Below, in pieces: positions 10,370 to 22,077 of a stretch of 64,000 nt of DNA. The position numbers and the translations under genes are program-made. Numbering within the stretch: position 1 is the first letter of the stretch; each line of letters starts with the position of its first letter. This DNA is from Locusta migratoria (lineage: Eukaryota; Arthropoda; Insecta; Orthoptera; Acrididae): positions 75,940,297 through 76,004,296 of the forward strand of contig CM048750.1 in the NCBI GenBank assembly GCA_026315105.1, written 5' to 3'. The notes below the pieces were generated by a model. The model was not told the origin of the DNA. It ran no database searches and saw nothing but the letters and a program-made list of their open reading frames with translations.

Positions 10370-10962
10370 ATCCTTCCTCCCATAATGCCGCAAGGTCGCT
10401 GATGTTCCAATTTTCGCTGCCATCGTGGATTTTCTGTTGCCCAATAGCGCATATTATGCCGGTTTCCGTTATCTCTGTTTGTGAATGACCCTTCGTCAGT
10501 AAACGCGTGAAAGAAATCGGTTATCGTCCCGTGATATATATTTGTTTAGTGGCAAAACTGTAAATGGCGTTCAAAGTCTTCGCTATGCAAATAAATACTG
10601 GTACAGAGAAATGTGGTACGAGTGTAATTTATGTTGATGTCGAATTCTCAACACCGACTTTTTTGATATTCCCGATTCTCGCTCAGTTTGTCTGCAACTG
10701 ATGTGCAGGTTAGCCGCAACTGCATCTAAAACACTTACTTCGGCATCATCATTTGTTGCAGGTCTTTGTTGACGTATCGCTTGTGGCTGAATACTTCATG
10801 TTCTTTAAATGACGTAACCATCCGACGAAAGGTGCGGACACTTAGATGATGTATTCCAGGATAACGATCAACATAGATAGTGCAGGCCCGTTGGGTATTT
10901 TGATCACAATAGCCATACATAAATACCATATCGACCTTTTCTGCAATTGGTAAACGGTCCAT
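10370..10962 (-). pseudogene. N-terminal half of a mariner-like transposase
   Basis: The protein begins MDRLPIAEKVDMVFMYGYCD and contains RTFRRMVTSFKEHEVF, the helix-turn-helix domain found at the start of many insect mariner-like transposases (DUF4817 type in Pfam, by memory). After a stop near 10735 the same strand continues in shifted frames with recognisable pieces: ISCRQTERESGISKKSVLRI (second helix-turn-helix), a LTKGHSQTE piece corresponding to the usual DEGxFT catalytic block, and GIMGGRIIGPYF. At that point the LINE begins. The matching continuation is at 5734. Confidence 0.75.
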
Positions 10963-11205
10963 TTTAACACGAGTAATGTATCACGTAGCAAATCTCGTTC
11001 GCACTGGTGAAATGTTACGCAATACTATGTAACATTACGTCTGTGACTATTACAAAGCGAAAAAGTGTTCCTAATAACACAGTCATATTTATTTACGTAC
11101 TAGATGAATATACAACAAAAATGGGGGTACCTATTTACAAAATGCAGTTGATACCCCTTTGACCCATGGCAATGCCATCTAGCAGGCCAACCACAATATA
11201 TAATC

Positions 11206-12221
11206 ATTAGTGTACATAGCCGTTGAGAGTGGTAAAACGGAGCAGATGTTGTCAAAGCTATAGCTCGGATCACGATTTAAAATCTCCAACTCTAATAAAA
11301 TGTGAACGTCAAAAACTGAAGTGTTACCAGCAACTGACTGAGGGATGATATTAGAGAAACATCGATGGTAAAATGATAACATTAATTCAAACATATCGAC
11401 GTACGATGAACATGGAAAGTAAAACATCGACGTCCGAGGATATCAAGGGTTTGAATGCTAAAACAATCAATCAATCCTCGGCAGAACCAATGACACTCAT
11501 TAGGCCTACTACACTGGCACTACCGAATACAGTATTACTGGTCTCCCTGTCACTTTAAACAACGTATCAAAAATTATTTGTGTACGGATACAACAGTCGT
11601 AAGAAATAGGGATAAACTGATAAAATTTCGCCACATTTAGAGTTTTGACGTAAAGGCTAAATTTTACTCACGGCGTAGTGTGCAGATGTTGGCAACGAAA
11701 TGTTCGCTTTATGAGGGATACGTACAAAAACCTGAAAAACCTGTCAACTACAGAACAGGAAAAGAATTAATTATTTACTCCATGATCAACACGAAAGATT
11801 ATGCCCCTAACTCTACGTGACTGGTATCGAAAGTGTCCCATTAGTCAGTCGCTGCCAACTTTAGCACACTACGCCACCACTGCCGTAAGTAAAATTCTAT
11901 CGTGTGCTTGACAAACTTCATGATATTTGTGTAATACTAATTCACTAATCCGCAACTTCCATGTAGTATGAAGTTCATGAATTGATGCAAAATACAACGC
12001 TAACTTGTTGATATTTGTATATTGATCCACCAAAGGTGGCAGTACTATACATGATGAAAGGATTGAACAATAACAATGTAATCGACTTAAAGGACTTTCA
12101 AAATACTGTTACATCAAACTAAACGAAATCAAATCAAAGAGAAAGGGAATGGATTTTCAGAAAATCCGTGGCTGACGTACAAAAAAATTTACAGAAAAGG
12201 ACTACCTACAAAAAGAAGTGA
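11206..12221. other. Unassigned stretch
   Basis: Short frames only and no recognised motif. The truncated right end of the mariner-type element abuts it on the left and a foldback element follows on the right. Confidence 0.4.
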
Positions 12222-12843
12222 TATCCAATGAGAAACATAAAATGTACAAAAATGGAAGTCTCGCGACGAATTTCTTTCAGCACAAAAAAAGTCGTGAGAT
12301 CCTATGGGAAACCAAGTCGGTTATTTTAGTTAGTGTTCATGGAACCACCTACTCAACACTGTCATAATTTTTTATCTAATCAGTTATCTACCAACATCTG
12401 AAGTGACTATATCAAAATTATACGTCTTTATTTCTACAGTAAATATAATGACTTGGCTATCGCGTGGCAAGGTAAACTAATATTTAAAATACTTTACGCA
12501 AATGTGAAGTTTGGATACATAGTGGAATAAAAATTATTTTTATATGTCAATGAGTAATTGCCCAATCATTATATGTATTCTTATGTTATTATACTATGGT
12601 GCGATTGCCAAGTCATTATATTTATTATAGGAATAAAGACGTAAATTTTGATATAGTCACAACAGATGTTGGTAGATAACTAATTAGATAAAAAATTATG
12701 ACATTGTGGAATAGGGGGTTCCATGAACACTAACTAAAGTAACCGATTTGGTTTCCCATAAGACATCACTACTTTTTGTGGGGGAAGGAATTCGTCACGA
12801 GACTTGCATTTTTGTACATTTTATGTTGATGGGATATAAGCGC
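12222..12843. mobile_element. Foldback (inverted-repeat) element
   Basis: The first about 240 bp (12222-12465) and the last about 240 bp (12600-12843) are imperfect reverse complements. For example AAATGTACAAAAATG near 12240 pairs with CATTTTTGTACATTTT near 12810, and GGGAAACCAAGTCGGTTA with TAACCGATTTGGTTTCCC. The central about 130 bp is AT-rich and not coding. No clear target duplication or hammerhead-like box was found, so this may belong to a different family from the other foldbacks. Confidence 0.7.
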
Positions 12844-14320
12844 GATACACTAGAAGGCCGTGATACATACTCTTTGATTTTATAGATCATCTTTGACTCT
12901 GTTCCTTATCTTATAAACAGTGACAAATTATCTGCATTGTTTATGACAAAGCAATTCTTTTTTTATCCCCTCTTTTTGCATTGTGATGCTGACGGAGAAT
13001 TATACAAGTGTTCGATTCTTTCTTCATTCAGTTGTGCCACGATCACAAAGGGTGTATAAAACACTGGATAAGCTGCGTTTGGATAAGTTAGTAAATAGAA
13101 GACGTGAGAAACGACAAACCAGCAATTACGCTACGTCCGAAAATCTGCTGAAAATGTGAACTCGTCTCCTAGGAGCTCCACACTGCATTTAAATTAACTG
13201 AGCTTGAAACCAAAACCCAGAATCCGAATGAGTCTCTAAATTCACTCAAATGAATGCGATGCCCTAAAACCACTTTTGCATCTGTTACAGTTGTCAGAAT
13301 TACAACGTATAAAGCAGTTCTTGTTTTTTTTTATGATGGGAAAGTTGGGATGATGAAAGTATTAGAAACAATAGGCTTTAACATATGATATTTTACTCAA
13401 GACATTCTGAGGTAAATAGATTTACAGCGCGTCTCTGCAGCTGAAAAGTGAGTTGAAGACCAGGTAAAGGAAAGAAGACAGCCAACAAGAAACCAGAAGA
13501 GAAGCCCTGAAGGGAAAAAGACCCAGAGTACAAATTTGGTGCCATCTAAAGAAGTGACATATAGAAAAAAGTTAGGTTGAACTTTAAATTGCGTTTCCTG
13601 AAAAGTTTGGTTTCGAAGTTTATGTACCTTTTACGTAAATTCTATGAATTGCTAGAATTATAAAATTTTATACACATATTTCTATAAACATAATAAACGT
13701 TGTCTCAATAGCATATTTTAAAATTCTTATTGCAAGCTGAGATAGGGGGAAAAGTGCTTGAAATATTGCAAGAATTAAAAATTGCACTTGTGGAATTACG
13801 ATTACAAAATTATGAAAATTCTCCTGTTTTACCTATTCCAAAAACCTCATGAATGAAGCTTACAATATATAAAGAGATGAAACAGAGAAATTTTTGTACA
13901 TATCTCTTAAATACTTTCTGATAAGAAGGAACATACGTATTTTTTTTAATAAAACTTCAAATTTCATTTAAAAAGTTGAATACTTATAATTAAAGGATTT
14001 TATATGTAAATGTGTTACTTTCATATAAAGCGTGGTAAAAATGTCATTGCCGTTTCTCCAAAACTGTGGATTTGGAGCATTTTTGAAGTAGTGTGTGTTT
14101 GTCATCAACGCCCCCCCCCCTTTAATATATTGACCAGTTAAATAAAAAAGAATATGAAAAAAAAGAAGAATGAAAAAAATAATCGCACTGGCGTGTTTTA
14201 CGGCCCACTTTAGATTTGTAGTTTTATAAGTTTTTGCATTCGTTTTGGACCAAAATAATAATCTAAATAATAAAAAATTAATAAGAATGTCTGAAACCCT
14301 CTTAGGGGAAAAAGTTTTAG
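12844..14320. other. Unassigned AT-rich stretch
   Basis: Short frames only. A poly-C run lies at about 14109-14118. An open frame on the minus strand at 13968-14342 (124 codons) has low-complexity, hydrophobic content and no recognisable motif; I do not consider it a gene. Confidence 0.4.
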
Positions 14321-14324
14321 GTAG

Positions 14325-14400
14325 TGGCGGGTTCCGAACCACTCACCTTCAATGTCACAGTCCAACGCATTGCCCACTATGCTACGGCTAACAGTTACGA
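14325..14400 (-). repeat. tRNA-like sequence
   Basis: On the minus strand GTAGCATAGTGGGCAATGCG resembles a D-arm/A box and GGTTCGGAACC a T-arm/B box, about 40 nt apart. The anticodon arm does not fold well, so this is a tRNA-derived repeat or pseudogene, not a working tRNA. Confidence 0.5.
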
Positions 14401-14681
14401 GTTGTGTTCTTTAATCTCATACTATTGATGGCCGTTGTTAACTGATGCTAATATGGCATTTAAGACACTAGATTATCATTTAACGTACGAAGAACGACGT
14501 GTTTTTGTTAATTCTTCAGTGCGCCATTGCTTTGAAATGACAACGTGTAAGTTGCAATAAGAAAATCATCAAATACGCAACGCAATATGGCGTATGCCAC
14601 AGAGAGTTCTGGGCGAGGAGTGTCACGTGACATCTGCGAACAGCAGGTTTACGTTAATTCAGTCGTGGATGTCAAAACTCA

Positions 14682-15450
14682 GTTATTTTTGCAAATATCT
14701 CTCAAACGATACGAGATATGAAAATACATAAGGGAACAAAGTTGTAGAGAATTTTCTCCTCTACAAATTCGTTTATTCAATTTGCGCGTCAGATGAAGCG
14801 TTTATTTGCAATTAAAATTACATTACAAGCAGCTTTTATTTTGGCTTTACTAACGTATTTCTTGTCCGAAATATTTGAAAAAATGATGTTCTGGTGTCTG
14901 GTAGCCAACAATTATGTCTGCAAAATTTGGTGCCAATCGGTTGAACGGTTCGACCTATAAAGTGGGAACACGTTACAGCCAGACAGACATCGTCAAATCG
15001 CCGTTATTTTTGCAAATATCTCTGCAACGATGCAAGATATGAATAGAACGTATCAGAGCGAAGTTGTAGAGAATTTTCCCCTCTGCCAATTAGGTTATTC
15101 AATTTTCGTGTCAGATGAACGGTTCGTTTGTAATTACAATTACATTACAAACGGCTTTTTTGTTATTACTACCGTATTTTTTGTGCGAAAAATTTGAAAA
15201 ATGGAGGTTCTGGTCTCTGGCAGCCTACAATTATGTTTGTAAAATTTGGTGCTGATGAGTTGATCGGTTCGTCTTAAAAACAAGGAACACGTTACGGACA
15301 GACAGACAGACAACTAGACATCCCAAAATCGACGTTAGTTTTGCAAATATCTCTAAAACGATACGAGATATGAATAAAACATAAGAGAGCAAAGTTGTAG
15401 AGAATTTTCTCCTCTAAAAATTTTGTTATTCAATTTTCGTGTCAGATGAA
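14682..15450. repeat. Tandem repeat, three units of about 325 bp
   Basis: Units begin at 14682, 15003 and 15334, each with a variant of GTTATTTTTGCAAATATCTC. Each unit goes on with GAGATATGAA, AGTTGTAGAGAATTTTC and GTCAGATGAA; the first two also have a TTTGGTG block followed by an ACACGTTAC stretch. Spacings are 321 and 331 bp and the third unit is cut off near 15450. The second unit ends with a GACAGACAGACAGACA-like run. Confidence 0.85.
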
Positions 15451-15504
15451 TGGTTAAGCCGTTATTTTCATTTAAATTTCGAGCTGTCAGAAGACGATCG
15501 CAAA

Positions 15505-15544
15505 GGCCCACTTTTAGTGTTACTACCGTAACCTAAAGTGGGCC
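15505..15544. repeat. Short perfect-arm hairpin
   Basis: GGCCCACTTTTAG at 15505-15517 pairs with CTAAAGTGGGCC at 15533-15544. The same GGCCCACTTTAG string also occurs at 14202-14213, so 14202 and 15544 may mark the ends of one element that contains the tandem repeats. Confidence 0.6.
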
Positions 15545-17615
15545 AAAATAACCGTTTGAAGATTCGAGCACTGACCGACGGCTTGTTACACTTGCAGCTA
15601 CAACCTCGTCCACGGAACCATTCGGCTCACAATGCGGATGTCCTGGTACATTACATAGGACCGAAAGTTTCTCGTGAATGGCTGGCCATCTGGTCGTATA
15701 GCTGGGGCATTCTAACCGATGGGGTAGTGATGAAAACGCGCGCCGCCCTAACTCCGAACTTCATTTCCTAACCCTGTAACATCCGTCGTTAGACCAAGAT
15801 GGACATAGAAATCGCCTTTTATGGTTCTTTGATGTATTACGTCGTATTTACTAGGATGGGGAAAACGAAGCAGCGCCATCTATTTGTTGATTGCTGCACT
15901 ACGTAATTAACAGCACCTCTGTTGTTTCTTTATTGGCTTATGGCGTACTTATAAGTACAGCAAACACATAAAACATGAAATTACCGTTTCTTTTCTTCCT
16001 TTTACCCGATTCTGTTAATGAAGTCGTATCAAACTGCAGGATTCGCACTAGTTACCTATGAAAAGCCGGTGAAATTCGTCTAGTACGTTTTCAAAGAGAC
16101 AGACAGAAATGACGGTCGCAGATAATTTTTCTTTTTTCTTCTCTCCTTTTCTGTGATTTTATAAAACGAAGCCTATATATTGCCGCAAAGTACGTCCACG
16201 TTACTTGCGAATCTTCGAATCTAATTTCTGAAGTAGTTTTGGAGATAAAAGGTTTTTAATAGATAAGCAGACACAGTAACTGAAGACACTTAAATAACGA
16301 TATCTTTTTCCTTCGTGATCCGATTTTGATGAAATCATGCAAAATGTTGACCCAACTAAGATAGTTTCCTGAGAAAACTGAATGGAAATACCTCTTGTAT
16401 TTATGAAGACTGAAATGTACAACGGCAGACCTGCATTTAATATTTTAATATTAGTATAGATAATTGATGAAAAGTCACGAAATATCACTGTAGGTGTGAT
16501 AATCGCAATGGGGAGGGATTAGGACTATAAGACTGGTGCTCAAACATCTCACGCTTGACATTATTTCTACGTCACGACATTTTCTTCCAATATCGTGTGT
16601 CGAAATGGAAATACAACTTTTTCCATCGATCCACAGCGGTGGTTTTCGACGTAAGTGCAGTCCCCGATAAATTCTTCAGCCACCGACGGATATCTGCCTG
16701 TGTTCGTCCTTCGGCAGACAAGTTGGTCCTTTTCGGACGTGTTTCATATTGATGCAGGCGTAATTCGCGATTCCGCGTTTACGGCATCAAATCGGAAAGA
16801 CTCGAATTCCGCACTGAATCCTTGGCTAAATGTCGATGCTTATGTACATAGTCAATATATTGCCTCTGAGAGTAAATGACAGTAGGCGTGAAACAGGTTT
16901 AATTGTCTTTATACACACTATTAGAGATTTCCTATCCAATCAGAATTTATTGTCGCAACAGTGCATATGGAGTACACGAAATTATTACAATTGCAGACAA
17001 ATGGGTCATGCGGTGCTGAGGTACCAAGTATCGTCTCACTCATATTAGTACGGGGCGTAGCTTTCACGGACAGCGGCACAGGTGTGTTTCAGGCATCCAT
17101 TCGATAATATATATGGAGATTACTGCCTTAGAACACATTATTCAAGCCTGCTCGGCATGTTCACGTATTTCTGCCAGAGTTCTGGGTAGACGAGTCATTT
17201 ATCATCCCACCATATCCCAGGTGCAGGACTGAAGTGCGGAGATCGTCCTGGCTAGGGAAGTTGCTTCTCGTCTTGCACAGCACGGCGAGTTTCAATCGCA
17301 GGTGTTCGGCCAGTGCGTCTTGCATAAATCCAATCTACGAATCAGCACCGTCCAGGATTACGTCGTACATGAAACGATGATCAAGTACGTCCAGACAGCA
17401 TATTAATCGAAGAAGAACGCGTCAGAGTGCTCTTGTTATTTTGTTCAACAGGGGAAGTTTTTCCCCTCCACTTCTTTGACTCCCTAGTGACTGATCCACA
17501 TCTGATCAACTTGTATGGCTCTAGTCCGGTTGCCAGTCTAGTGCGAAGTTCTCTTCTGTGACACAGATTATTAACAATGTATGGTCCACTATAAAGCAAA
17601 TCGTTTACCAAAAAA
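15545..17615. other. Unassigned stretch
   Basis: Open frames of up to 95 codons without recognisable domains. The part at 17090-17610 has a more even base composition and may be an old repeat, but I cannot name it. Confidence 0.4.
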
Positions 17616-17618
17616 TTG

Positions 17619-18997
17619 CTTATGATGATAATAGCGGAAACTCTTCCCTAAAACGTGTGACGCGCTCCCGGGCACCCTCTAGCGACATGAATTGTGAACT
17701 AAAGCCGTGAGATAGCAGCGGAGACTCAGAAGACTTCCTTGATTCGTCGGCTTACTTTACAGAACTATGAAATGGTTGGAATAGGAATATTTGTGTTGTA
17801 TACGGTTGTAATAACTACAAACACCAAAGCACTCCGAAAGCTTTCTTTAGGTTCCGAAAAAATAAGAGACGCAACTATAATAGCTTAAGCAGGCTACCAT
17901 AATATCGTTTACTTTTAACAAACCGTCTCTTTTACGGTTAGATTTACCTTTTTATAATTTAATTTATAATTTTTATAATATAATTTTATAATTTGTTTAT
18001 AGATGCAGCCCGTGGGTTAGTCGTAAGAGAAGAGCTGACTTTGATAAAAAATTTAAAAAGAGTCACGGGGATTTGAATAAAAGCTTATTATCCCAGAACA
18101 CTTTGTGCAGAAAGATTTCAGAAATAAGAATTTGTGGTAATTTGTTCTTAGCGTGTAGATTTAAAAAAAATGGGTAAATTGAATACATCAACAAAAGTTT
18201 AATGACAAGTTTCATTTAAATGCCTTTATTCAAAGAGTAGCCTAGACGTGACTTTAAACACCATCACAATATCTTAAATGCGAGGTTTAAGCATAAGTTA
18301 TACATTATGAAGCACAAAGCAAAAAAGAATTTTTAATTAACGTCTTAAATTTTTACTGTCATTTTCAGTATTTGGTTTGGTGCCATGCCTTCCATTTGGC
18401 TTCCTAAATACTCATGGAAAGTGCATACATCTGTAGGCCTAAGCCTTGTCATCAATTTTATATTCAGTTCGAATCCTATCCATATAAACTGTATAGATTA
18501 TGAAGGGGATTATTTGTCCGTCTTCCCAACAGCAATACACTGCGATCACTTTCCTACAGACGCCTTCCGTTTTATTAAATATCAAATATTTTCAGTGGTC
18601 TGTAATGAGTTGTCTATGATTTGCTTTCATACATCTAAAACAGTTCCTTAAAAGTTTTGTATAGTATAGATTTATTTAACCTACTACGGAAATTTTTTCT
18701 TAGATTTTCGTCTTACACCAAGAAGCGCTGACGTATTACACAGATTATGACAGAGAGGAATGCTTTATTTTTTTCTACCTTGAACTTTAAATAAATTATC
18801 ATCTTACGTAATCTCTTAGAAGACGTAACAAATGTAAACCTTTCGAAGAAAGTTTGTTACGCAGCGAACTAAAGTACTGAATCACAGACGTCAAAGCAAG
18901 TGTGCTATACAACTCGAACCAACAAATGGCACTGCTAGAGGAGTTGCCTGATAAACGCATGTAAATATCACAGAGTTTCCGCTATTATCTTCATAAG
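17619..18997 (+). mobile_element. Inverted-repeat DNA transposon with a THAP-like finger (P-element-like candidate)
   Basis: CTTATGATGATAATAGCGG at 17619 onward and its reverse complement ending at 18997 match at 25 of 26 positions over the outer 26 bp; weaker inverted similarity continues inward (CCTCTAGC and ACTAAAG blocks). A THAP-like coding piece lies close to the left end. P-element and Phantom-like transposons use THAP fingers to bind their ends. I could not find a clear 8-bp target duplication or a catalytic core, so the internal part is probably decayed or deleted. Confidence 0.55.
17792..17891 (+). pseudogene. THAP-type zinc-finger fragment
   Basis: The frame reads CVVYGCNNYKHQSTPKAFFR followed by FRKNKRRN and stops soon after. 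The C-x4-C start and the FxRF block followed by basic residues match the opening of THAP domains, where the first two cysteines bind zinc. The remaining zinc ligands (later C and H) are not found in frame, so this is a remnant. Confidence 0.45.
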
Positions 18998-19689
18998 TTA
19001 TTTGGATTTACTATGTGTGAATGTGTGACGCCATTTTCTAAAGTAACAGGAAAATTTATTGTTCAAAGCTAGGTTTTTTTATTTATTTTTTTTTATTTTT
19101 TTTAACGGGTTATTTTCTTAGTGAATTTCCTGTTGGTAGGTAGACGTCAAATCCAGTTTCCCATGAACAAAGGCCCACTCTCCTTACATCTGAACGGTGA
19201 GAACAGCTTTACCACTCTTAGAATACCAATTTCGCGCAGTTCTCCGGCCTCTGCCTCACACTGGGGCCCTCCTGGGAAATTTGTGTTTCTAGCTAGCATA
19301 CGTGCTGGAGACTACTGTGTCAGAACAGTATTCATCCTGGAGGAAACCTGTTAGTAGACGCAGTATTCATCATATGTCCACTTATACCATAGACACATAT
19401 TTTTTTATGTTCTGCAGAATACATTGGCGTTGTATTCATGAGCATACAAGGCCAAAGTTGAGATAGAATGGAAGGACGCGATGGGAGAGGAGCGTCAAGT
19501 ATGGAAAGATGGATACTAAAGGTCCTTCATCCTCCGCCCCCACGAGGAAACGAGAGAGGAGAAGGCGCAATAACTTTGCATTTAAATATGCATCGATACG
19601 CTACAGATCCTCCTGTATTTCTCTACAATTTTCTAGCATTGTCACTTCTTGATATCTAACAGCAACATCCTTGAAAACAGGCAGTGGAC
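18998..19689. other. Unassigned stretch
   Basis: A T-rich run lies at 19075-19105. Otherwise only short frames without motifs. Confidence 0.4.
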
Positions 19690-19892
19690 GCCGGCCGCGG
19701 TGGCCGAGAGGACTGAGGCGCTCCAGTCACGGTCTGCACGGCCACTTCGGTTGGGAGTTCGAATCCCCCCTCGGGCATGGATATTTGTGCCGTCCTTAGG
19801 ATTAGCTAGTTCATAAGTAGTTTGTAAGTTTAGGGACTGATGACCCCGTAGTTAAGCTATACAAGCTATAAGCTATACAAACATTTGAACAT
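19690..19892 (+). mobile_element. tRNA-derived SINE
   Basis: Starts GCCGGCCGCGGTGGCCGAGA, has the B box GTTCGAATCC, the body CATGGATATTTGTGCCGTCC and TAAGTAGTTTGTAAG, and ends CAAACATTTGAACAT. Near the 3' end AGCTATACA is duplicated. The flanking duplication is at best 6 bp (GGCAGT). Confidence 0.9.
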
Positions 19893-20029
19893 CTGAAGGC
19901 AGTCAGCTTTCGTGTTAACTAAGAGTTCTTTTATGTATATTTTGAATAACAACTCCTTTGGGCCACGCCAGTAATGACTTTCACGTCTGAATACTTCTCT
20001 CAGTTGAGATGACAAATTGCGTTCGGTTA

Positions 20030-20360
20030 GCTACAAAATATTCAGTCCAATAATATATTTGGTTTAAATTTAGTGCGCCCGTATTTTTTCACTATGCTTA
20101 GGTGCGGGACCGTATCGAACGATTTCAGAAAGTGAAGAAACACGGCATCTAAGTGGGAGCCGGTGTCTGCTGCTTTTTGGGTCTTGTAAACGAAAAGCGC
20201 GAACTGTACTTTACATGATCGTTGTTTCCGTAAACAATGTTGATTTCCGGGCTCCAGTAATGTCAAAATACTTGAACAGAGAAAAGTTCGAAAACTCTAA
20301 CAACAGATCGACGTCAGAGATATAATCCCAAATATTTGCACATTATTTCGACGACCCTAC
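20030..20360 (-). pseudogene. LINE reverse-transcriptase fragment (CR1-like)
   Basis: The minus strand encodes NQHCLRKQRSCKVQFALFVY and LDAVFLHFLKSFDTVPH, corresponding to the RT block that normally reads FRxxRSCxTQL and FLDFSKAFDTVPH. The central Asp of the D-F-x-K-A-F-D motif is changed. Upstream and downstream parts are too degraded to follow. It abuts the 3' end of a second LINE at 20361. Confidence 0.65.
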
Positions 20361-21485
20361 ATCTACATTTACGTGGATACTCTGAAATTGACATTGAAGT
20401 GCGTGGAGTGGTTTCATCGAACCACTTTTATCATATTCCTATATAATTCCATTCTCTAACAGCTCGCGGGAAAAAGGAACACCTAAATCTTTCTGTTTTC
20501 GATCTGATTTATTTTATTTTACAATGATGATCATGTCACTCTATGTAGGTGGGTGCTAACAACGTATGTTAGCATTCTGAAGAGGAAGTTACTGAATGAA
20601 ATTTCTCAAATATATCTTGACGCAAGAAATAACGCCTTTCTTTTAATGATACCAACCCCAACTCGTGCATCATTCCCGTGACACTCTCTCCCCTATATCG
20701 CGATAATATAAAACGAGTTGCCCTTCTCTGATGTTTCTCTAAATCGTCCGTCAGTCTCACCTGGTATGGATCCCAAAATGCGCAAGAATACTCCAAATAG
20801 GACGTACAAGTGTAATGTAGGCAGTTACTGTAGTAGAAAGAGTGCTATTCAAATTTTCATAAATCGTTTATAAAAATAAGAAACAGTGGCATACTACAAC
20901 ACTTCCATGGGGAACGCCAGATATTGTTTTACTCCATGACTTTCCGTCAATTACAACGTACTGTGTCCTTTCTGATAGGAAATCACGAATCCAATCGCAC
21001 AGCTGTGGCGATATTTCATAAGCACGCAATTTGATTAGAAGCCGCTTGTGAGGTACAGTGTCAAAACTCTTTTGGAAAAATTACAAAAACGGAATCTATT
21101 AGACATTCCTTGTCGATGGCATTCATCACATCACGTGAGTAAAGAACTAGCTGTGTTTCACAAGAACGATTCTTTCTGAATTGATTACCAGTCAATTGGT
21201 CGTTCTCTTCGAGGTAGTTCATAATATTTGAGGAAAGTGTATGTTCTAAATTCCTGCTGCAAAACGACGTCACTGATATAGACGTGTAATTTTACGGGTT
21301 ACTCCTAGTGCCTTCGTTGAATATTTGAGTGACCTTTGCAAGTTTAGTGTCCTTCGGTACGGAACGTTCGCTAAGCGAGCGGTTGTATATAATAACTAGA
21401 ATGGGGCTTTTGTATTAGCATACTCTGAAAGCAACGTAACTGGTATACAATCTGGACCAGTTGGATTTTGTAACTGTTTTATACT
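20361..21485 (-). pseudogene. 5'-truncated CR1-like LINE fragment
   Basis: The plus-strand start TACATCTACATTTACGTGG is the reverse complement of the GTAGATGTA-type 3' tail seen on other CR1-like copies here. Going up the minus strand, MEYSCAFWDPYQV, LEKHQRRATRFILSRYRG and LGLVSLKERR are the LINE C-terminal domain, followed by RT pieces (QLTGNQFRKNRSCETQLVLY at 21061-21273) and a PTGPDCIP-like block near 21455. Many frameshifts. It is joined at about 21485 to a different LINE. Confidence 0.75.
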
Positions 21486-21883
21486 ACATCAAACATCCTC
21501 TTTGTCAAGCAGTTGTTGTTCTTCCTATGTATATGTGCATAGAATGTTAGCCGATGTTTTCTGATCATATCTGTGTTTCTGATTGTCTGTTCGTATAATT
21601 CTTGGTTCGTCTCTTCATCCACATACCATCTCTTTGTACTACTCTATTTTTTTCAAAGATTTTACGTTCTATTTTTTCTGTGATAACTGATCCTCCGATT
21701 GTGGTTGTTTCTGACGCGTAGAGTGCTTGCAGTAATAAAGTCGTATTATAGTCTCTACGTTTGGCCTGTCTTGATATGTTTCTTTTATTGTATGAAGCAA
21801 CGTAACTGCTATACAATCTGTACCAGTTGGATTTTGTAACTGTTTTGTACTACATCAAACATCCTCTTTGTCAAGCAGTTGTT

Positions 21884-22077
21884 CAAAAAAAATGTTTCTA
21901 TAGTCTGTGGGACTTAACTACGGGGTCATCAGTCCCTAAACTTACAAACTACTTATGAACTAACTAATACTAAGGACGGCCAAATATCCATGCCCGAGGG
22001 GGGTTCGAACCCCCGACCGTAGTGGCCGTGCAGTCCGTGACTGAAGCGCCTCAGTCCCCGCGGCCACCGCGGCCGGC
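21884..22077 (-). mobile_element. tRNA-derived SINE (in unit 2 of the triplication)
   Basis: Complete copy read on the minus strand from GCCGGCCGCGGTGGCCGCGG to the A-rich end. Flanked by AGCAGTTGTT at 21874-21883 and 22078-22087. The matching empty site, a single AGCAGTTGTT, is present in unit 1 at 21508-21517. Confidence 0.95.

Larger units (their letters stand above)
4854..11205 (-). mobile_element. Mariner-type transposon with long terminal inverted repeats, split by a LINE
   Basis: About 4854-5075 at the left and about 11085-11205 at the right are imperfect reverse complements; both contain an ACCTATTT stretch next to ATGCAGTTGATA and a GCCATCTAGC stretch. The right repeat is shorter, breaking off near 11205, so that end is truncated. 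Between the repeats lie the two halves of one transposase (5320-5734 and 10370-10962), separated by the CR1-like LINE at 5735-10360. Without the LINE the element would be about 1.7 kb. Confidence 0.75.

Noticed and set aside
13968..14342. 124-codon frame on the minus strand
   Set aside because: Low-complexity AT-rich translation that runs into a tRNA-like repeat.
14682..15450. CRISPR-like array
   Set aside because: Unit length of about 325 bp, no alternating repeat/spacer pattern, and a eukaryotic context.
17090..17610. Tc1-like transposase relic
   Set aside because: The composition suggests an old repeat but no catalytic block could be read in any frame.
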